From assembly GCA_034096865.1 (NCBI GenBank), contig JAWQFJ010000550.1, forward strand, positions 42,961 through 61,917: DNA of 18,957 nt, in the 5' to 3' direction. Under the pieces are notes generated by a model, which did not search any database, was not told the DNA's origin, and saw only the letters and a program-made list of their open reading frames with translations. Below are positions 1 through 9,794 of this stretch, one piece after another (the first letter of the stretch is position 1; every line of letters starts with the position of its first letter). The position numbers and the translations under genes are program-made. Source of the DNA: Theodoxus fluviatilis (Eukaryota > Mollusca > Gastropoda > Cycloneritida > Neritidae).

Positions 1-426
1 GTATATATGTACGTGTGCGTGTGTTAGTATGTGTGTGTGTCTGTGCCTGTTTGTGTGTGTGTGTCTGTGTGTGTTTGTGGTTGTGTGTATATGTGTATAT
101 GTGTGTATTTGCATGTGAGTGTGTTAGCGTGTGTGTGTGTGTGCGTGTGTGTATGTTCATATGTGTGTGTTTTCACAAATGTGTGTATTTTCGAGTGTGT
201 ACATGTGTGCATGTGCGTGTGCGTGCGTCTATTTGTGTGCGTGCGTGTGTGCGTGTGTGTGTGTGTGTGAATGCATGCGTGTGTGTGTGTGTGCGTGTTC
301 GTGTGTGCGTGTGTGTGTACAATTGTATGTTTTTGGTGTGTGTGTATGTGTGTACAAAAATTGACGTGTGTTTTTATGTGCAAATGTACATGTGTGTGTA
401 TGTGTGTGTGTATGTGTGTGTGAGTT

Positions 427-512
<86 letters not shown>

Positions 513-560
513 GGCGTTTTCTGTGTGTTTGAGTTTCTGTGCGTTGGTCTCTCCTCATAA
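1..560. repeat. GT-rich microsatellite tract
   Basis: About 560 bases made almost only of TG dinucleotides with interruptions such as TGCG, TATG and TTTG. A nearly pure (TG)n run lies at about 429-510. All six frames stay open for long stretches, giving Cys/Val-rich or His/Thr-rich translations that are low-complexity artefacts. The tract lies in what must be the intron upstream of the exon that starts at 666. The impure 5' part and pure 3' part suggest an old array with a recently expanded core. Confidence 0.95.
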
Positions 561-665
561 TCATATCATGATGGAATTCATTTGATTTTCTGTGCTACGT
601 TGTCAGTGTGCATAATGTAACGTACAAGGGAATATTTCACGTTCTGCAATAAACTTATTTTTCAG

Positions 666-941
666 GTTACAATGTCTCTTCAGCGTCTAATTACACCACC
701 AACTACACCACTAGCTGGTATTCCAACTACACCACCAGCTGGTATCCCAACTACACCACCAGCTGGTATCCCAACTACACCACCAGCTGGTATCCCAACT
801 ACACCACCAACTGGTATCCCAACTACACCACCAACTGGTATCCCAACTACACCACCAACTGGTATCCCAACTACACCACCAACTGGTATCCCAACTACAC
901 CACCAACTGGTATCCCACTACTAATACGAGCTCTACCGCAG
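666..941 (+). CDS. Repeat exon 1: Tyr/Asn/Thr repeat, nine octapeptide units
   Basis: The exon of 276 bases (92 codons) follows a T-rich acceptor ending in CAG at 663-665 and stops before the donor GTACGT at 942. Entering in phase 1 gives a short head with sequons (NVS, NYT, NYT), then nine octapeptides, four ending in SW followed by five ending in NW, then a tail with TNTSST. Each unit carries an N-Y-T sequon. This frame, not the open Pro/Thr frame (IPTTPPTG), is chosen because it joins in phase with the CUB exons on both sides and gives the same tail-to-CUB join (STA-DCG) in each copy. Regularly spaced Tyr and Trp suggest a structural or adhesive linker; that is inference. Confidence 0.85.
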
Positions 942-1091
942 GTACGTGCTTAACTTGTGTGTGTATGTGTAATCTTTTATGCAAATTTATTTAAGAGCGA
1001 TAGAAATATTTTTGAAACAAAATTTCACATATAACAAATTCATAATTATTACCGGTGTTGTCACTAGTGTTGCTGTTTTCGTTGAGAGTGA

Positions 1092-1147
<56 letters not shown>

Positions 1148-1906
1148 CTAGTGTGCATATGTATACAGATTTGATTTCAAAGTTTAAGCATTGCCCGCTT
1201 TTCAACAACACCCTCATAATAAACGCACAGAGACTGGAATAAAGAGTGCGTTTTGCAGAAGCAACGGTAACGCATCACATTCGATCGTCTCGCGGTACCA
1301 GAAGCTTGCTGCGTGTCGAAAGAGTGAAAGGAAACGTATAGATGAGCGCTCACGGCGAGCGCTCGCGAAGCCAAAGCTTTTCTCCTACACGAACATGTCC
1401 ACGCAGGGACTCGCCGCCAGTGCTCAGCCATGAACATTTTTGGAAATACCTTTCGAAAGGAAAAGCGCCTCTCGTCTCTCGAGATGATCGCGTAGTATGC
1501 GTCAGGTTTTACATTTTACCCTCTGATCAATGGGCCACTTGATGAGAGATCACATTGCTTCCCGTTACCAAATGCTCACTTCCCCCGTCTCCTGTTCAAG
1601 AACTTCTTCAGTAGCTGTGCTATTTCCTGTGAATGCTGTTTGAGTACTGGAAACTCTCCTGTAGCCAGGGGTACCCCCTGGACAATATGTACTTGTGGGA
1701 CGTCTTGTGCTTTAAAAGAACTGTCAGTTTACTGTTGTCGCTGACCTTCGTATACGTATACATTTTGTCAGTGAAAGCCTCACCTTCAATGTCTATCATC
1801 AAACAGGGATTTCCGCTGGCAAATCTGTCTTAGAGATTTCATGTGACCTTCAATGCAAATCCAACACAACTCCGCGTTTGCCCTACAACGTTTCCTTGTC
1901 GTTCAG
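942..1906 (+). other. Intron 1 of the visible gene (965 bp)
   Basis: GT at 942 and AG at 1905-1906. It contains the (GAT)n tract at 1092-1147. Bases 1147-1906 match 4805-5564 without a difference, while the part left of the microsatellite differs from its counterpart at roughly one base in fifteen. A palindromic GAGCGCTC motif occurs twice around 1343-1364. No convincing coding exon was found; the short open frames on both strands have no recognisable domain. Confidence 0.8.
1092..1147. repeat. (GAT)n microsatellite, copy 1
   Basis: A pure trinucleotide run of about 56 bases inside the intron. Homologous runs in copies 2 and 3 are longer (about 62 and 65 bases), so the locus is length-variable between copies. 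Open frames through it (poly-Met or poly-Ile) are artefacts. Confidence 0.97.
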
Positions 1907-2143
1907 ATTGTGGCTACGTGAACTCGACTTGGTGGGGAGGGAACTTCACTTTGCCAACGTCTCCCTCGGGCACCTACTGGGACAACATGTACTGCACGTA
2001 CCGGCTGTGTGTCAACAGCTACTACTACTCCATCGTGATCAACTTCAGAAACGTTGACATCGAGAGTGGTGGTGCTGGTTGCCCTTTCGACTATCTGGAC
2101 ATTAATGACATTAGGCGCTGTGGACACGACAACCAGACGCAAG
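1907..2143 (+). CDS. CUB-like domain 1, first exon
   Basis: The exon of 237 bases (79 codons) lies between TTCAG (1902-1906) and a GTGGGC donor at 2144. It codes for the N-terminal two thirds of a CUB-like domain: opening DCGY, WWGGNFTLP, GTYWDNMYC, then the core VDIESGGAGCPFDYL and RRCG. CUB family features are the opening Cys, the second Cys after about 28 residues, the aromatic/acidic core around C-x-F-D-Y-L and the following Cys-Gly. Five cysteines are in this exon, one (LC, residue 35) beyond the usual four. The Glu of DIE and the Asp of PFD sit where calcium-binding CUB domains have acidic ligands, so calcium binding is possible but unproven. N-glycosylation sequons: NST, NFT, NQT. Confidence 0.87.
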
Positions 2144-3282
2144 GTGGGCTGGTCGTGTCTCCTCTCAGGTGTCGTCTATCTCTTTCTGAGCCTTGGTTCT
2201 CCAACCAGAGCATTTCTTTTCTCGTGCTTTCTCTACCACTTCTGTTGGTGCTGTTTCTGTCGGTCTTATGTCTTCGACTGCGGCTTTCTGCTCCAGCTCC
2301 GTTTACTGCCGTTTTTCTTACTCCTGCTTTTTCTTCTTGCCTCCCTGTTCTCTCTTTGCTGCTTTTTCTTGTGGTTTGCGTCCACTCTTGTCTGTCCTTC
2401 TGTTATGGCTCCATCTTTTTCCGTCTGTGCATCTTCTTTCCCCCTTGCGTCTGTTTATATCATTGCTACTGCTACTTCGACATTGCTTCCCATTTTACCT
2501 TCCGCTTCTTCTCCACTACCTACTGTTGTTTCCTGCTCTTCTATATTCTCCTTCCTCTGCTCCTGCTTCTTCTGCTGATTCTCCTGTCTCTTATCCTTTT
2601 TCCATCTCGTGTACCAGATCGTAGTTTTCCATGTGTTCACCTTCTGGTGGATCTTTAATAATTGCTGATGTTGTAGTTTTTGCTGCTGTTCCTACTCTTT
2701 ACTCTACCTTCCTTTCAATGCCCGTCAATGCATTTCTACTGCTGCTACTCCTCCACCTTCTGTCAGGGTGGCAAAACGTTCTAAGGACCATTGTTTATCA
2801 GCAAGAGAAGTGTATCAAACATTGCTCTAAAACCCATAATGTCTGTTGACAATCAGTTACACAGAACCCCCTCGATGTGAATCCCGTGGTGTTGTCCATT
2901 GTCCCCTTCGTGTTCTGGGGCAATCTGAAGTCTCAGAAACAATGCAGATTTCTGTTTCATGCATTGCGTTTTATTAAGTGCACTACTAACACAGAGTGAC
3001 ATGTGCAATCCAGTTTTAAACTTGTGCCCCAAGAATCTGTCAGACTGGTAGCCTAGACCAAACGGAATCACCTCATCTCAAAAGTCGGAAAAATACATTT
3101 TATTCCTACCTTCCCACGGGAGACCGTGATATTCATGTCTACACACCAGTCGCTTCACCTCCTCAGAAACACTCGTAAAGTTTTACCTTCTTCAAATCCC
3201 GGTATAATACGTGAACAGTCCTGTGTTCTCATGGACGCCCGTAAGAGGCGTCAGTAAGCATGTCTTTCTTGCCTTGTTGCAG
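2144..3282 (+). other. Intron between CUB-1 halves (1139 bp), with pyrimidine-rich segment
   Basis: GT at 2144 and AG at 3281-3282. The segment about 2180-2620 is strongly T/C-rich, which leaves long Leu/Phe/Ser-rich frames open. One of them is in frame with the upstream CUB exon and runs to a stop at 2658. The rest (about 2660-3280) is ordinary mixed sequence. No independent gene was recognised. Confidence 0.8.
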
Positions 3283-3372
3283 TGGCCCGTCTGGGGTGGG
3301 ACGGTTGTGCCAACATGACCTTCAGGACAGACGGCAGTGTCACGCAGTCTGGTTTCAGCCTCAGCTTCACAG
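3283..3372 (+). CDS. CUB-like domain 1, second exon
   Basis: The 90-base exon is bounded by TTGTTGCAG and GTCAGT, phase 1 on both sides. It codes for the closing strands of the CUB fold: VARLGWDGCANMTF, then a Thr/Asp/Gly turn and SGFSLSF, matching the typical CUB ending in which a Gly-Phe is followed by alternating hydrophobic residues. It adds a sixth Cys (DGC) that could pair with the extra Cys of the first exon, and an NMT sequon. Together the two exons give about 109 residues, the usual CUB length. Confidence 0.87.
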
Positions 3373-4353
3373 GTCAGTCACACGCCAGTGCATGGCGTGT
3401 CCACTCGTGGCGTTCATACTAGCACTGCATTCCCCCTCCTTCTGTCTACATTTGTGTGTATCACACAGACTTGTATACTTACAGAATGTGGAGATATTCT
3501 GTTGATTTGAAATCAATATACAGTAGAACCTTTGTCTTTCGTTCTGAAAGAAAATGGAGTAGATGATACACAGACAACATCCTTTTCATTCTTCTCTCTC
3601 AGGTTGTTTGGTGAAAATGTTTTTGTGACTCTATTGCCACTCTCTGATGATGTCTAAAACAATATAAAAGCCATTTTGAGATCTGAATATCATTTGCCCG
3701 ATTACGTATTTTATGAAAAGAGAGATATCTGGTTTCTGACAATGCCAGCTTAGTGTTGAACTTGGGCAGAAAGTGTCTCAACCTGTTAGAGTGTCAGTGT
3801 AGACTTTCGTAAGAGGAAATTCCCTACTTTCACAAGCGCCTAAATTGTTCAGAAAACCTTTTTCAAGAATGTATAGATTGGTACTTCCAATAGGATCCAT
3901 ATAATGTTCAAAATGTTATGACAGGTCAGTGCGTCGTATTAAGGACACGTGTTATCAGAGAGATAGTGCCCTACACGTACAGCGAGATAAAGGTAATTCG
4001 GTGTGTCTCTGACCAAAAAGAAAGAAGAAGAATTTTCCACAGCCGAGAAGATGCTTTAAGGTAAAGGTGCTCTTTTTATACTGCGACTTTTCCATTCATT
4101 GATGGATGCTCAAACCACACACATTTACCCCCTGGTCATCGGGCTTTCTCTTTGTATTACTCCAACATCATTTCAACTCCCTGGGGAGCATGCAACCAGG
4201 CTGCGGATGAACGCGCCGAATTTGTCTCTCACAAGCTTCCAACTCAGCCCTCACAAAACACGTTGGCTGTTGTGGACGGTTTTGAGACTGGCAAGATTGC
4301 TTTCTACACTGGGGGCAGTCCTAATGTATAGGATGAATCCTTTCTGTTCACAG
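3373..4353 (+). other. Intron after CUB 1 (981 bp)
   Basis: GT at 3373 and AG at 4352-4353. It is about 98% identical by eye to 7031-8008, with scattered substitutions and a small indel in an A-rich stretch near 4015-4032. No gene, RNA or mobile element was recognised. Confidence 0.8.
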
Positions 4354-4593
4354 GAAGCTACGATACTAACTACACCACACCACCCGCCCCTGTCTATCCC
4401 AACTACACCACCAGCTGGTATCCCAACTACACCACCAGCTGGTATCCCAACTACACCACCAACTGGTATCCCAACTACACCACCAACTGGTATCCCAACT
4501 ACACCACCAACTGGTATCCCAACTACACCACCAACTGGTATCCCAACTACACCACCAACTGGTATCCCACTACTAATACGAGCTCTACCGCAG
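4354..4593 (+). CDS. Repeat exon 2: Tyr/Asn/Thr repeat, seven octapeptide units
   Basis: The exon of 240 bases lies between TTCTGTTCACAG and GTACGT. With the G of the preceding exon it starts GSYDTNYTTPPAPV, then seven YPNYTT(S/N)W units (two SW, five NW) and the conserved tail TTNTSSTA. Each unit has one N-Y-T sequon. The head joins directly to the end of CUB 1 (SFT-GSYD). Two fewer units than repeat exon 1 show that 24-bp units are gained or lost in whole codons, keeping the frame. Confidence 0.87.
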
Positions 4594-4742
4594 GTACGTG
4601 CTTAACTTGTGTGTGCATGTGTAATCTTGTATGCAAATTTATTTACGAGCGATAACAATATTTTTTAAAACAACATTTCACATATAACGAAATTCATAAG
4701 TATTACCGGTGTTGTCACTAGTGTTGCTGTTTTAGTTGAGAG

Positions 4743-4805
<63 letters not shown>

Positions 4806-5564
4806 CTAGTGTGCATATGTATACAGATTTGATTTCAAAGTTTAAGCATTGCCCGCTTTTCAACAACACCCTCATAATAAACGCACAGAGACTGGAATAA
4901 AGAGTGCGTTTTGCAGAAGCAACGGTAACGCATCACATTCGATCGTCTCGCGGTACCAGAAGCTTGCTGCGTGTCGAAAGAGTGAAAGGAAACGTATAGA
5001 TGAGCGCTCACGGCGAGCGCTCGCGAAGCCAAAGCTTTTCTCCTACACGAACATGTCCACGCAGGGACTCGCCGCCAGTGCTCAGCCATGAACATTTTTG
5101 GAAATACCTTTCGAAAGGAAAAGCGCCTCTCGTCTCTCGAGATGATCGCGTAGTATGCGTCAGGTTTTACATTTTACCCTCTGATCAATGGGCCACTTGA
5201 TGAGAGATCACATTGCTTCCCGTTACCAAATGCTCACTTCCCCCGTCTCCTGTTCAAGAACTTCTTCAGTAGCTGTGCTATTTCCTGTGAATGCTGTTTG
5301 AGTACTGGAAACTCTCCTGTAGCCAGGGGTACCCCCTGGACAATATGTACTTGTGGGACGTCTTGTGCTTTAAAAGAACTGTCAGTTTACTGTTGTCGCT
5401 GACCTTCGTATACGTATACATTTTGTCAGTGAAAGCCTCACCTTCAATGTCTATCATCAAACAGGGATTTCCGCTGGCAAATCTGTCTTAGAGATTTCAT
5501 GTGACCTTCAATGCAAATCCAACACAACTCCGCGTTTGCCCTACAACGTTTCCTTGTCGTTCAG
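4594..5564 (+). other. Intron, copy 2 (971 bp)
   Basis: GT at 4594 and AG at 5563-5564. The left part matches copy 3 (8249 on) without a visible difference, whereas the part right of the microsatellite matches copy 1 without a visible difference. No coding sequence was found. Confidence 0.8.
4744..4805. repeat. (GAT)n microsatellite, copy 2
   Basis: A pure run of about 62 bases at the position equivalent to 1092-1147. It lies at the border between a diverged and an undiverged segment of the duplication. Confidence 0.97.
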
Positions 5565-5801
5565 ACTGTGGCTACGTGAACTCGACTTGGTGGGGAGGCA
5601 ACTTCACTTTGCCAACGTCTCCCTCGGGCACCTACTGGGACAACATGTACTGCACGTACCGGCTGTGTGTCAACAGCAACTACTACTCCATCGTGATCAA
5701 CTTCAGAAACGTTGACATCGAGAGTGGTGGTGCTGGTTGCCCTTTCGACTATCTGGACATTAATGACATTAGGCGCTGTGGAAACGACAATCAGACGCAA
5801 G
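5565..5801 (+). CDS. CUB-like domain 2, first exon
   Basis: 237 bases, same borders as domain 1 (TTCAG before, GTGGGC after). Cysteines at domain residues 2, 30, 35, 59 and 72 are kept, as are the DIE and CPFDYLDI motifs. Relative to domain 1 it has Asn for Tyr in the NSNYYS stretch and Asn for His in CGNDNQT, leaving the NQT sequon intact. Three of the five base changes are silent. Confidence 0.87.
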
Positions 5802-6940
5802 GTGGGCTGGTCGTGACTCCTCTCATGTGTCGTCTGTCTCTTTCTGAGCATTGGTTCTCCAACTAGAGCATTTCTTTTCTCGTGCTTTCTCTACCACTTC
5901 TCTTGGTGCTGTTTCTGTCGGTCTTATTTCTTCGACTGCGGTTTTCTGCTCCAGCTCCGTTTACTGCTGTTTTTCTTACTCCTGCTTTTTCTCCTTGCCT
6001 CCCTGTTCTCTCTTTGCTGCTTTTTCTTGTGATTTGCGTCCACTCTTGTCTGTCCTTCTGTTATGGCTCCATATTATTCTGTCTGTGCATCTTCTTTTCC
6101 CCTTGCGTCTGTTTATATCATTGCTACTGCTACGTCGACGTTGCTTCCCGTTTTACCTTCCGCTTCTTCTCCACTACCTACTGTTGTTTCCTGCTCTTCT
6201 ATATTCTCCTTCCTCTGCTCCTGCTTCTTCTGGTGATTCTCCTGTCTCTTATCCTTTTTCCATCTCGTGTACCCGACCGTAGTTTTCCATATGATCGCCC
6301 TTCTGGTGGACCTTTAATAATTGCTGATGTGGTAGTTTTTGCTGCTTCTCAATCTCTTTACTCTTCCTTCCTTTCAATGCCCGTCAATGCATTTCTACTG
6401 CTGCTACTCCTCCACCTTCTGTCAGGATGGCAAAACGTTCTAAGGGCCATTGTTTATCAGCAAGAGAACTGTATCAAACATTGCTCTAAAACCCATAATG
6501 TCTGTTGACAATCAGTTACACAGAACCCCCTCGATGTGAACCCCGTGATGTTGTCCATTGTCCTCTCCGTGTTCTGGGGCAATCTGAAGTCTCAGAAACA
6601 ATGCAGATTTCTGTTTCATACATTGCGTTTTATAAAGTGCACTACTAACACAGGGTGATCTGTGCAATCCAGTTTGAAACGTGTGCCCCAAGCATCTGTC
6701 AGAATGGTAGCCAAGACCAAACGGAATCACCTAATTTCAAAAGTCGGAAAAATACCTTTTATTCCTACCTTCCCACAGGAGACCGTGATATACATGTCTA
6801 CACACCAGTCGCTTCACCTCCTCAGAAACGCTCGTAAAGTGTTACCTTCTTCAAATCCCGGTATAATACGTGAACAGCCCTTGTTCTCATGGACGCCCGT
6901 AAGAGGCGTCAGTAAGCATGTCTTTCTTGCCTTGTTGCAG
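5802..6940 (+). other. Intron between CUB-2 halves (1139 bp)
   Basis: GT at 5802 and AG at 6939-6940. It includes the T/C-rich segment (about 5840-6280) seen in copy 1. Reading through the donor meets an in-frame TAG at 5864-5866, where copy 1 has a Gln codon. Nothing else was recognised. Confidence 0.8.
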
Positions 6941-7030
6941 TGGCCCGTCTAGGCTGGGACGGCTGTGCCAACATGACCTTCAGGACAGACGGCAGTGTCA
7001 CGCAGTCTGGTTTCAGCCTCAGCTTCACAG
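6941..7030 (+). CDS. CUB-like domain 2, second exon
   Basis: 90 bases between TTGTTGCAG and GTCAGT. It codes for the same closing strands as 3283-3372 (VARLGWDGC, NMTF, SGFSLSF) with only silent differences seen, so the extra cysteine and the sequon are kept. Confidence 0.87.
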
Positions 7031-8008
7031 GTCAGTCACACGCCACTGCATGGCGTGTCCACTCGTGGCGTTCATACTAGCACTGCATTCCCCCTCCTTC
7101 TGTCTACATTTGTGTGTATCACACAGACTTGTATACTTACAGAATGTGGAGATATTCTGTTGATTTGAAATCAATATACAGTAGAACATTTGTCTTTCGT
7201 TCTGAAAGAAAATGGAGTAGATGATACACAGACAACATCCTTTTCATTCTTCTCTCTCAGGTTGTTTGGTGAAAATGTTTTTGTGACTCTATTGCCACTT
7301 TCTGATGATGTCTAAAACAATATAAAAGCCATTTTGAGATCTGAATATCATTTGCCCGATTACATATTTTATGAAAAGAGAGATATCTGGTTTCTGACAA
7401 TGCCAGCTTAGTGTTGAACTTGGGCAGTAAGTGTCTCAACCTGTTAGAGTGTCAGTGTAGACTTTCGTAAGAGGAAATTCCCTACTTTCACAAGCGCCTA
7501 AATTGTTCAGAAAACCTTTTTCAAGAATGTATACATTGGTACTTCCAATAGGATCCATATAATGTTCAAAATGTTATGACAGGTCAGTGCGTCGTATTAA
7601 GGACACGTGTTATCAGAGAGATAGTGCCCTACACGTACAGCGAGATAAAGGTAATTCGGTGTGTCTCTGACCAAAAAAAAAAGAAGTATTTTCCCAGCCG
7701 AGAAGATGCTTTAAGGTAAAGGTGCTCTTTTTATACTGCGACTTTTCCATTCATTGATGGATGCTCAAACCACACACATTTACCCCCTGGTCATCGGGCT
7801 TTCTCTTTGTATTACTCCAACATCATTTCAACTCCCTGGGGAGCATGCAACCAGGCTGCGGATGAACGCGCCGAGTTTGTCTCTCACAAGCTTCCAACTC
7901 AGCCCTCACAAAACACGTTGGCTGTTGTGGACGGTTTTGAGACTGGCAAGATTGCTTTCTACACTGGGGGCAGTCCTAATGTATAGGATGAATCCTTTCT
8001 GTTCACAG
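7031..8008 (+). other. Intron after CUB 2 (978 bp)
   Basis: GT at 7031 and AG at 8007-8008. Close copy of 3373-4353, with a shortened A-rich stretch near 7670-7690. No gene recognised. Confidence 0.8.
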
Positions 8009-8248
8009 GAAGCTACGATACTAACTACACCACACCACCCGCCCCTGTCTATCCCAACTACACCACCAGCTGGTATCCCAACTACACCACCAGCTGGTAT
8101 CCCAACTACACCACCAGCTGGTATCCCAACTACACCACCAACTGGTATCCCAACTACACCACCAACTGGTATCCCAACTACACCACCAACTGGTATCCCA
8201 ACTACACCACCAACTGGTATCCCACTACTAATACGAGCTCTACCGCAG
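8009..8248 (+). CDS. Repeat exon 3: Tyr/Asn/Thr repeat, seven octapeptide units
   Basis: 240 bases with the same head (GSYDTNYTTPPAPV) and tail (TTNTSSTA) as repeat exon 2. Seven units: three SW then four NW. Borders are TTCACAG before and GTACGT after, phase 1 on both sides. It should join to a CUB exon that lies in the gap. Confidence 0.86.
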
Positions 8249-8397
8249 GTACGTGCTTAACTTGTGTGTGCATGTGTAATCTTGTATGCAAATTTATTTA
8301 CGAGCGATAACAATATTTTTTAAAACAACATTTCACATATAACGAAATTCATAAGTATTACCGGTGTTGTCACTAGTGTTGCTGTTTTAGTTGAGAG

Positions 8398-8398
<1 letters not shown>

Positions 8399-8463
<65 letters not shown>
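8399..8463. repeat. (GAT)n microsatellite, copy 3
   Basis: A pure run of about 65 bases, the longest of the three homologous tracts. Confidence 0.97.
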
Positions 8464-8559
8464 CTAGTGTGCATATGTATACAGATTTGATTTCAAAGTT
8501 TAAGCATTGCCCGCTTTTCAACAACACCCTCATAATAAACGCACAGAGACTGGAATAAA

Positions 8560-8569
8560 NNNNNNNNNN
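8560..8569. other. Assembly gap (10 N)
   Basis: The left flank is early intron (equivalent to about base 1243 of copy 1) and the right flank is the middle of a repeat exon. If the gene order is kept, the missing DNA must hold the rest of that intron, a CUB exon pair, two more introns and the start of a repeat exon, at least about 3 kb. The ten Ns are therefore a placeholder, not a measured length. Further whole 3.66-kb copies could also be collapsed here. Confidence 0.9.
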
Positions 8570-8618
8570 AACTACACTACCAACTGGTATCCCAACACAA
8601 CGACGAATAGCAGTATGG
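8570..8618 (+). CDS. 3' end of a further repeat exon (5' part lost in the gap)
   Basis: In the expected frame the sequence reads NYTTNWYPNTTTNSSM and then G before a GTTGGT donor at 8619. This matches the end of the other repeat exons (one unit, then a Thr/Asn/Ser-rich tail with an NSS sequon), and the leftover G completes an Asp codon with the AC that opens the next CUB exon at 9795. Its tail sequence differs from exons 1-3, so it is a separate, older exon and not a mis-joined end of copy 3. Unit number is unknown. Confidence 0.75.
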
Positions 8619-8664
8619 GTTGGTGTCACATTCTTTTTTCCCTGTCAAATATATTGTTAGGAAT

Positions 8665-8788
<124 letters not shown>

Positions 8789-8962
8789 AATTATTTCCCC
8801 CAAGCAAACATATAAGGATAAAAAAGTTCTCATTTATCTCACAACAAGTGTACCGGTATACAAAAGGCAACTGGAAGAGAAATATCATTGCTACGTTTGA
8901 ATATTTAGAGCTGCTACGTCTTAAACGATGAAGCTGACAATAATACATGTATATAAAACCAG

Positions 8963-9135
8963 TAATGTAATTCCCTGATTTTATTAAAATGTTTTATTAC
9001 TCTGTGCCTTTCCTAAAACAAATTTGATACAAATGAATAATGATTGTTCATTGATAACACCTGTCATGTAATGGATTCCCTGATGCTGTTTCTGTACTCA
9101 GTGCCATCCTGAAAAAACATCTTTGATATAAATGA
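8963..9135. repeat. Degenerate direct duplication of about 100 bp
   Basis: The stretch beginning ATGTAAT near 8964 and that beginning ATGTAATGG near 9066 share the order ATGTAAT..TTCCCTGAT, then ACTC.GTGCC, then TTTGATA.AAATGA. Unit identity by eye is about 70%. An old local duplication or two parts of an unidentified repeat. Confidence 0.55.
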
Positions 9136-9469
9136 CGGTGCGATTTAGAATAACGATGGATTAGTTGTGACCATACACCACGAAATGAGTCGTTTTTGTG
9201 CTTATTTTGAGACAATGCGGAAATCGACGTGGGTGTTATTTGCAAACATGACTCCTTTGACGCAATTGATCATTAGTGCATGTGCTAGTGAATTGATTTT
9301 TTTCTCTCTCCTCCAATTCGGCCTTTAAATGACATTTTAAAAAAGTTCTGCGAGTTGCCTAACTAATGAGCAGAAGAAAAAAATCGCGGTTACGGAACAT
9401 GTGGTACTTTCACTGCTGTTACAAACGACTGCCTTAACGCAATCACTATTTTGTGAGATTCTTGAGGTC

Positions 9470-9523
9470 GGGGGGAACGGGTGGGGGTTAGGGGTGGGGT
9501 GGAGGAGGGGGAAGACGGGGTGG
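9470..9523 (+). other. G-rich stretch with quadruplex potential
   Basis: At least six runs of four or more G within about 54 bases, separated by short spacers. It lies in an intron on the transcribed sense strand, so the pre-mRNA could also form the structure. This is a sequence prediction only. Confidence 0.5.
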
Positions 9524-9794
9524 TGATCTCCTTCTACTTCGCCTGACAGTAATGTTATGTGTGGTTACTTTGGACATACTTTGTTTGACTTTAAAGCTCG
9601 ATTTTGAAAAAAGAAAAGAAAAAAGAGTTTAAGTGTTACATACAATTTTCAAATAGATTCTAATGTCTTTGTGTCAGAACCATTATCTCGGATTGTCCAA
9701 ATGACCCAACTCGACAGGTTTTGTGGTGAAGGGTCACAATCACTGTAGGGACAATGCTCTTCAATGCTCATCACACTTCTCTGTATTTCAACAG

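Larger units (their letters stand above)
666..4353 (+). repeat. Tandem duplication of about 3.66 kb, copy 1
   Basis: Repeat exon, intron, CUB exon a, intron, CUB exon b and intron are repeated in the same order at a spacing of 3655-3658 bases. The head of the repeat exon (about 666-700) differs from the other copies, so strict homology begins inside the 24-bp repeats. The intron between the CUB halves is 1139 bp in both copies, with substitutions but no net length change. Confidence 0.92.
4354..8008 (+). repeat. Tandem duplication of about 3.66 kb, copy 2
   Basis: Same order of repeat exon, CUB exon a and CUB exon b as copy 1. Both CUB exons keep identical lengths and splice borders, and no stop or frameshift is seen in any exon, so this copy looks as functional as copy 1. 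Exon a differs from copy 1 at five bases, two of them changing residues (Tyr to Asn at domain residue 39, His to Asn at 74). Confidence 0.92.
8009..8559 (+). repeat. Tandem duplication, copy 3 (cut by the assembly gap)
   Basis: Repeat exon and the first 311 bases of the following intron are present, then the N run begins. The visible part is nearly identical to copy 2 apart from the S/N pattern in the exon and the microsatellite length. The CUB exons of this copy are not in the sequence. Confidence 0.9.

Noticed and set aside
15..564. Long open frames (Cys/Val-rich on +, His/Thr-rich on -) in the left edge
   Set aside because: They come from the TG dinucleotide tract, which lacks stop codons; no domain or splice logic supports them.
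672..953. 93-residue Pro/Thr repeat protein starting at ATG 672 (and equivalents at 4099, 7754 and 12203)
   Set aside because: It is a shifted frame of the repeat exons. The frame that joins in phase with the CUB exons, with the same joins in each copy, is the NYTT frame.
979..1242. Open frame with a poly-Met run
   Set aside because: Produced by the (GAT)n microsatellite in an intron.
1177..1833. Small open frames conserved exactly between 1177-1833 and 4835-5491, which might suggest a conserved nested gene
   Set aside because: The whole 765-base block is identical at the DNA level from duplication or conversion, so frame conservation carries no coding signal; no domain was recognised.
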